A stretch of 64,000 bases of DNA from Marinobacter daepoensis DSM 16072 (lineage in GTDB: Bacteria; Pseudomonadota; Gammaproteobacteria; Pseudomonadales; Oleiphilaceae): contig NZ_ATWI01000010.1 in assembly GCF_000421165.1 (NCBI RefSeq), positions 248,001 through 312,000 on the forward strand. Direction: 5' to 3'. The notes beneath the pieces are model-generated. The model worked only from the letters and a program-made list of their open reading frames with translations. It was not told where the DNA came from and searched no databases. This document shows, piece by piece, positions 59,631 to 64,000 of the stretch (the first letter of the stretch is position 1; each line of letters begins with the position of its first letter). The translations under genes and the position numbers were made by a program.

Positions 59631-61187
59631 ATGGCACACTCCCGCCACTCCCTGTTTCAACAGCTTGCCGCCAGTGACTGGGACGGTTTCCTCAAAGGGG
59701 TCGAGAAAGAAGGCCTGCGTGTCGATGCCAATGGCTTTATTGCCCAGACCCCGCATCCGGAAGCGCTGGGGTCGGCGCTCACTCACCCCCGCATTACCAC
59801 CGACTATTCCGAAGCCCTGCTTGAACTGATTACACCGGTCTTTGACAGTACGGAGGCCATGCTTGGGGCGTTGCGGGATACGCACCGTTATGTTCAGCAG
59901 AACCTTAATGACGAAGTGTTCTGGGCGGCCAGCATGCCCTGTGAAATTGAGGGTGACGCCAGCATTCCCATTGCCGAGTATGGCAGTTCTAATATTGGCC
60001 GGTTGAAACACGTCTATCGCCAGGGCCTGGCCGTACGCTATGGCCGGATTATGCAGAGCATTGCCGGGGCACACTACAACTTGTCTCTGCCTGACAGCTT
60101 CTGGCGTAAATGGCAGGAGCTGGTGGGCAATAACGACAGCCTGAAGGATTTCAAATCCGACCAGTATTTCTGGCTGATCCGGAATTTCCGTCGTCGAAGC
60201 TGGCTGCTGATGCTGCTGTTTGGTTCATCGCCGGCCCTGGATGCCAGCTTCGTGGCCGGGGTCCAGCATGGTCTGGCCCGGTTTGATGACCGGACCTGGG
60301 TTGGTCAGAACGCGACGTCCTTGCGCATGGGTGATCTGGGCTATCACAACAACGCTCAGGCATCACTGAATATCTGTTTCAATGAGTTGCGCACCTACAC
60401 GCGCACTCTCGACCGCGCGATTCACACTAACTGGCCAGCCTATGAAGCCATCGGCACACAGCGGGACGGTGAGTTCATCCAGATCAATACCAGCGTGCTG
60501 CAGATCGAGAACGAATACTACAGTGCTGTTCGCCCCAAGCGCACCGCTGAGCGGGGTGAAAAGCCCATTCAGGCGCTGGATGCCCGTGGCGTTGAGTATA
60601 TTGAAGTCCGGTGTCTCGATCTGGACCCGTTTTCGCCCATAGGGGTTAACCGGGAGCAGATCGACTTTCTGGACCTGTTTCTGCTGGATTGCCTGTTATC
60701 GGATTCACCCCGCATCGGGGACGATGAATGTGAGCGCCTGGATGACAACTTCAAGGATGTGGTTGCACATGGTCGCCTGCCGTCACTCAGTCTCTGCCGG
60801 GGAGGACGCCGGGAGCCGGTGGGTAGCGCTGCCCAGGAGCTACTGGACCGGTTGCAGCCTTTGGCTGAGCTGTTGGATCAATGGTCTGGCGCTGGCGCTT
60901 ACACTTCGGCGCTATCGGCCCAGCGTGCCAAACTGGAAGGCGAGGATTGGTCAGTTCCTTCGGTCCGCGTGCTTGAGGCCATGACAAGCTCGGGCCTCGG
61001 TCACCGGGACTGGGTGATGAGCATCTCCCGGAAGCATCAGGAAACGCTCAGGTCAGAGACGATGGCTGCGGACGTGCTCGCGGATTATCGTGACATGGGG
61101 CTGGCGTCTCTGGATGAACAGAAAGCCCATGAGGCTGCGGATCGCCAGTCATTCCCTGAGTTTCTGGAAAACTATCTGAAAGCCTGA
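59631..61187 (+). CDS. gshA: Glutamate-cysteine ligase
   Basis: 518 residues, the length of proteobacterial GshA (E. coli 518). Typical blocks: FLKGVEKEGLRVD at the nucleotide/glutamate site, LTHPRITTDYSEALLELITP, SNIGRLKHVYRQGLAVRYG, QSIAGAHYNLSLPD and YIEVRCLDLDPFSPIGV. It makes gamma-glutamylcysteine, the first glutathione step. Single gene; a hairpin (61193-61226) follows its stop. Confidence 0.95.
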   Translation: MAHSRHSLFQQLAASDWDGFLKGVEKEGLRVDANGFIAQTPHPEALGSALTHPRITTDYSEALLELITPVFDSTEAMLGALRDTHRYVQQNLNDEVFWAASMPCEIEGDASIPIAEYGSSNIGRLKHVYRQGLAVRYGRIMQSIAGAHYNLSLPDSFWRKWQELVGNNDSLKDFKSDQYFWLIRNFRRRSWLLMLLFGSSPALDASFVAGVQHGLARFDDRTWVGQNATSLRMGDLGYHNNAQASLNICFNELRTYTRTLDRAIHTNWPAYEAIGTQRDGEFIQINTSVLQIENEYYSAVRPKRTAERGEKPIQALDARGVEYIEVRCLDLDPFSPIGVNREQIDFLDLFLLDCLLSDSPRIGDDECERLDDNFKDVVAHGRLPSLSLCRGGRREPVGSAAQELLDRLQPLAELLDQWSGAGAYTSALSAQRAKLEGEDWSVPSVRVLEAMTSSGLGHRDWVMSISRKHQETLRSETMAADVLADYRDMGLASLDEQKAHEAADRQSFPEFLENYLKA

Positions 61188-61192
61188 CGCTG

Positions 61193-61226
61193 TGTGCGTC
61201 ACATCCGGCCAGGGACGTGACGCACA
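61193..61226 (+). terminator. Hairpin after gshA, probable terminator
   Basis: TGTGCGTCAC (61193-61202) pairs with GTGACGCACA (61217-61226) around a 14-nt loop. No T tract, so termination may be partial. Confidence 0.5.
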
Positions 61227-61298
61227 GATTGCGGCGCCGGGTTTGCCCTAACGGTTACCTGCTGTTACTTTTTATTACATCAGATAGGGAGATCACCC

Positions 61299-61514
61299 AT
61301 GACGACGGATATCAAGCTTGGCTGGGATGTGGATGCTTTGAACAAGGCATATCGGCAGGGGTATATGGCAGGAGAGATGGGCATGGAGAAGTCCCGTTGT
61401 CCGTACCGTGGGGATGTTATCATCGCGGCCTGGGAAGCCGGCTGGGATGATGCCAGTGAAGTCCGGGCCCAACGCCCTCGCCAGGGCGATGACTGGTTGT
61501 CTCATATTGCCTGA
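61299..61514 (+). CDS. rmf: Ribosome modulation factor
   Basis: 71 residues. The pattern AYRQGYMAGEMGMEKSRCPY followed by AAWEAGWDDA is the RMF signature. It promotes ribosome dimerisation to 100S particles in stationary phase. It starts at ATG 61299 behind AGGGAGA and lies 111 nt after gshA, with room for its own stationary-phase promoter. Confidence 0.93.
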   Translation: MTTDIKLGWDVDALNKAYRQGYMAGEMGMEKSRCPYRGDVIIAAWEAGWDDASEVRAQRPRQGDDWLSHIA

Positions 61515-61535
61515 GCGCCGGTCGGCGCCCGGTGG

Positions 61536-61970
61536 CTATCGTTGTACCACAAATTCTGTAAACAGCACGCCGGTGATGCTTTCTCCGGTTTGCTGTTCTT
61601 CCAGTACCGTATTGATTCTCTCCGAGGCTTTCTCTCTTAAAGCTTGCTGGCCTTCGACCGAGGACAGCTGATCAAGATCTGTCTGTTCGCCAAACAACAT
61701 GACCAGTTCATGGCGGAGCCGGGGCATGTGTGCCTCCACGGCTGAGCGGGTTGTGGCTCGGGAGGCCCGGATTGTCACCGCTGCTTTCAGGTAGCTTACC
61801 TTGCGGTCGGGCTGGCCTACATGAGTCACAAACGCCGGCTCCAGAGCGATGTAGTCGGTCACGCCTTTGGGTTTGGCGTCCTCATCGGAGGCTTCTGCCA
61901 GTACCGGGAGTGCCGTAAACACCGACAGCATCAGAAGCAGTGCCGGTGCGAATTTTCTGAGAATGGTCAT
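61536..61970 (-). CDS. FliL-like protein with signal peptide, outside any flagellar operon
   Basis: 144 residues from the ATG at 61970 (MTILRKFAPALLL); an ATG at 61988 is also possible. The hydrophobic N-terminus ending TALPVLAEAS looks like a cleaved signal peptide rather than the anchor of canonical FliL. The rest matches the FliL fold: YIALEPAFVTHVGQ, YLKAAVTIRAS, HMPRLRHELVMLFGEQ and GVLFTEFVVQ. Orphan FliL-like genes at this locus occur in related bacteria. Function unclear; convergent with rmf. Confidence 0.75.
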   Translation of the reverse strand: MTILRKFAPALLLMLSVFTALPVLAEASDEDAKPKGVTDYIALEPAFVTHVGQPDRKVSYLKAAVTIRASRATTRSAVEAHMPRLRHELVMLFGEQTDLDQLSSVEGQQALREKASERINTVLEEQQTGESITGVLFTEFVVQR

Positions 61971-62093
61971 AGGCTTGGTCGTGTTCATGGGTTAGGATTG
62001 TCCCAGCGCTGCGTGGCACTGCGGGCTCATAGACGTGAGGATATCAGGCCATGTCAGCTTCTGCAGTTCACATCATGATTCCGGGGTAGCGTT

Positions 62094-62600
62094 TTGACAA
62101 GCAGATGGATATTCGGGTTGGTCTTTCTGGTGTGTGCCGGGCTCCTGGCCGTGGCTTTCTACATGGAACATGTGATGGGGCTGGAGCCTTGCCCCTTGTG
62201 CTGGTTGCAGCGTTTCGGATTCATAGGTGCGGGCCTGGTCAGTTTGCTCGCGTTTGTACACGGCCCGGCTGGTTTTGGTAATCGTGTCTATGGGCTTTTC
62301 CTGGTCATTACTGCGGGTGCTGGTCTGGGGGTGGCGGGTCGCCAGCTCTGGTTGCAGGGCTTGCCCCCCGACCAGGTGCCTGCCTGTGGCCCTTCGGTAG
62401 ATTATATGCTTGAAGTGCTGCCGTTGTTCGAGGTCCTCCAGACCGCGATCAAAGGGACCGGAGATTGCGCAGAAGTGGTCTGGCGCTTTCTCGGCCTGAG
62501 CATTCCGGGTTGGACGGCAGTATTTTTCAGCCTGCTGGTCGTGCTTGGGTTCTTCCTTATGTTTCGCCAGTCGACGCCCCGGGGTTGGTTGCAGAGCTGA
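62094..62600 (+). CDS. dsbB: Disulfide bond formation protein DsbB
   Basis: 168 residues with four membrane segments. The first periplasmic pair Cys33-Cys36 is in PCPLCWLQR and the second is Cys98 with Cys125. It re-oxidises DsbA and passes electrons to quinone. The start is a TTG (62094), because an in-frame stop (TAG at 62088-62090) lies just upstream and the next ATG would remove the first membrane segment. GGGG precedes it. Upstream of rsd as in Pseudomonas algQ-dsbB neighbourhoods. Confidence 0.93.
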   Translation: MTSRWIFGLVFLVCAGLLAVAFYMEHVMGLEPCPLCWLQRFGFIGAGLVSLLAFVHGPAGFGNRVYGLFLVITAGAGLGVAGRQLWLQGLPPDQVPACGPSVDYMLEVLPLFEVLQTAIKGTGDCAEVVWRFLGLSIPGWTAVFFSLLVVLGFFLMFRQSTPRGWLQS

Positions 62601-62705
62601 AACAGTTGCGGGCAACCATAGCCATGGGGTAACTTGATTGCCACGCAACCATGATTACGACGGCGCCCAAAGAGTTGGCGAATTGACCAAGGGGAGACAG
62701 GCGTT

Positions 62706-63185
62706 ATGTTGGAAAATTGCCGAAATGCCAGGGAACGTTGGGGTGGTGTCAGCGAATTGATTGACCGCTGGCTGAAGGAACGTCAGGAGCTACTGGTTAG
62801 GTACTGCGAGTTGTCTGGTGAAAGTGATTTCTCCCAGACCGCGGTGCTTCGGGAGAAATTCGTGCGACTGTGCGAGGTGCTGGTGGATTATGTCTCCGCC
62901 GGCCACTTCGAGGTGTATGAGCAGTTGATCCAGGAAGCCCGCGAGTTTAATGATGGCGGGCTGGAACTGGCGGCCAAACTCTACCCCCGGATTGAACAGA
63001 CCACCGAGGTTGCCCTCAACTTCAATGATCGGCTGGATGGTCGGGAGCTGTCAGAGTCTGAAGTAGAAGCGTTGTTCGGAGAGCTGTCGAAACTCGGGGA
63101 GGTGCTGGAATCCCGTTTCAAAATGGAGGATTTCCTGATCGAAAACCTGCATAACGCTCATGCTGGTAAAGTAGCATCGGTCTGA
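62706..63185 (+). CDS. rsd: Regulator of sigma D / AlgQ
   Basis: 159 residues, all-helical. MLENCRNARERWGGVSELIDRW and ERQELLVRYCEL are the conserved Rsd/AlgQ N-terminus, with FVRLCEVLVDYVSAGHFEVYEQL in the middle. Rsd binds the housekeeping sigma factor RpoD in stationary phase and helps sigma exchange; P. aeruginosa AlgQ affects alginate and siderophore genes. Neighbouring rmf and dsbB match the pseudomonad arrangement. Confidence 0.93.
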   Translation: MLENCRNARERWGGVSELIDRWLKERQELLVRYCELSGESDFSQTAVLREKFVRLCEVLVDYVSAGHFEVYEQLIQEAREFNDGGLELAAKLYPRIEQTTEVALNFNDRLDGRELSESEVEALFGELSKLGEVLESRFKMEDFLIENLHNAHAGKVASV

Positions 63186-63219
63186 GGCGTAGTCCGGCCA
63201 ACCGAAGAAAAGCTTTAAC

Positions 63220-63253
63220 AAAAAAAACCGGCTCAGAAGGAGCCGGTTTTTTT
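63220..63253. terminator. Bidirectional terminator between rsd and the FKBP gene
   Basis: CCGGCTC (63228-63234) pairs with GAGCCGG (63240-63246) around AGAAG, with a run of A before and seven T after, so both converging genes can terminate here. Confidence 0.9.
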
Positions 63254-63269
63254 CGCCTGCAGGCCCGGC

Positions 63270-64000
63270 TTATTGGTCTGAGCCGGCATCGCCCGTGTTC
63301 GGATTGATCGCGACCAGCTCCACATCAAAGACCAGTGTTTCGTTGGGGCCGATTGCCTGGTTGCCGCCTGGGCCGTACGCAAGGTCCGACGGGATGTAAA
63401 GCTTGTAACGCGCACCTTCGCTCATCAGTTGCAGGCCTTCGGTCCAGCCCGGGATAACCTGATTCAGGCCGAACGTTACGGTCTGGCCGCGCTCGCGGGA
63501 GCTGTCAAACACCTCACCGTTGATCAGCTCGCCGGTGTAGTGGACTTCCACCTGGTCTGTGGCGCCGGGGCGCTCCCCATTCCCTTCTTCGATGACTTCG
63601 TACTGAAGGCCTGAGTCGGTGGTCTGGACTTCATCACGGTCGGCATTTTCAGCCAGGAACGCTTCGCCAGCGTCCTTGTTTTTCTGGGCCATCTCTTCCA
63701 GTTGCTGCTCTTGCTGTTGCTGAAGCTCTGTCTGATAAGCCATCAGTGCTTCCTGAATCTGTTCGCGAGTCAGGCGCTTGCTCTCTTCATCGCCGGCGTG
63801 ACCATGCTGGATGCCCTGCAGAAACTGGTCCATCTGCAAATCTGGCAGGTCGTTGCCCATGCGCTCACCAAGGACCAGCCCCATGCCGTAGCTGACTTTC
63901 TCTGGGGTGGTTTCAAGTGCGGGGTCGTTGGCAGATTCCTGCGCTGTTGAACAGCCGGCGAGAAGGCCGGTGACGGCGATAGCCAAAAAGGTTTTCTTCA
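63270..64000 (-). CDS. FKBP-type peptidyl-prolyl isomerase lipoprotein (5' end one base outside window)
   Basis: The gene reads leftward from the edge. Its first codon is incomplete: TG at 63999-64000 and, presumably, A at 64001, giving MKKTFLAIAVTGLLAGCSTA, a lipoprotein signal (lipobox LLAGC). The 243-residue protein has an N-terminal FKBP_N helical dimerisation part (KVSYGMGLVLGERMGNDLP, Gln-rich helix) and a C-terminal FKBP domain (VEVHYTGELINGEVFDSS, VIPGWTEGLQLM, YIPSDLAYG). Like FkpA/Mip it folds proteins in the periplasm. Convergent with rsd. Confidence 0.92.
   Translation of the reverse strand, partial: KKTFLAIAVTGLLAGCSTAQESANDPALETTPEKVSYGMGLVLGERMGNDLPDLQMDQFLQGIQHGHAGDEESKRLTREQIQEALMAYQTELQQQQEQQLEEMAQKNKDAGEAFLAENADRDEVQTTDSGLQYEVIEEGNGERPGATDQVEVHYTGELINGEVFDSSRERGQTVTFGLNQVIPGWTEGLQLMSEGARYKLYIPSDLAYGPGGNQAIGPNETLVFDVELVAINPNTGDAGSDQ

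Noticed and set aside
58929..60074. 381-codon frame antisense to tex and gshA
   Set aside because: It spans the boundary of two conserved genes, which a real gene would hardly do.

Overview
This 64 kb window is chromosomal DNA from a heterotrophic marine gammaproteobacterium, most likely Marinobacter or a close relative. That is inferred from gene content and was not tested by a database search. Pointers are an AlmA-type long-chain alkane monooxygenase, several acyl-CoA catabolic clusters, two large ABC uptake systems, a TRAP transporter, and the conserved order gshA, rmf, fliL-like, dsbB, rsd (algQ), FKBP at the right end. Genes are tightly packed. The exception is 35.4-38.77 kb, which is gene-poor and decayed and ends at a tRNA-Arg gene.

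Layout. (1) 1-4.4 kb: a leftward operon of malonyl-CoA decarboxylase, PhaB-like reductase and a large acyl-CoA dehydrogenase, divergent from a PhaJ-like hydratase and an isochorismatase-family hydrolase. (2) 4.5-9.0 kb: a soluble PAS histidine kinase, a FixJ-type regulator and a cytoplasmic BisC-like molybdenum reductase. (3) 9.0-20.7 kb: a divergent carboxylic-acid uptake and catabolism island. The left arm is TetR, crotonase, CoA ligase, an active MaoC, an active-site-less MaoC and an esterase. The right arm is a Liv-type ABC transporter and a porin. Two near-identical operators sit inside the two opposing promoters. (4) 20.7-24.2 kb: an alpha/beta hydrolase and AlmA, divergent from an AraC-type regulator. 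(5) 24.2-35.5 kb: a cluster resembling the Pseudomonas putida levulinate/4-hydroxy-acid (lva) pathway. It has a sigma-54 activator, a kinase-like protein, its small DUF6285 partner, an unusual acyl-CoA dehydrogenase, an SDR and a CoA ligase. Here it also has a TRAP transporter and an extra histidine phosphatase. Good sigma-54 promoters precede both arms. (6) 35.4-38.8 kb: an Lrp regulator, a Gate-domain membrane protein, a broken aminotransferase gene and a tRNA-Arg. (7) 38.9-49.6 kb: yaeQ, an LrgA/LrgB pair, a peptide ABC operon, a LysR regulator, pepQ and a Fur-box-preceded bfd with bfr. (8) 49.7-64 kb: housekeeping genes (cpsG, pldA, cytochrome c5, rep, a GGDEF/EAL protein, tex, gshA, rmf, dsbB, rsd, FKBP).

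The strongest candidates for something new are the lva-like cluster with its own sigma-54 regulon, the TetR-controlled island with a predicted heteromeric MaoC hydratase, and a dyad with identical spacing shared by the malonyl-CoA decarboxylase/MaoC and molybdoenzyme promoters. Assignments rest on motifs and gene order read by eye.
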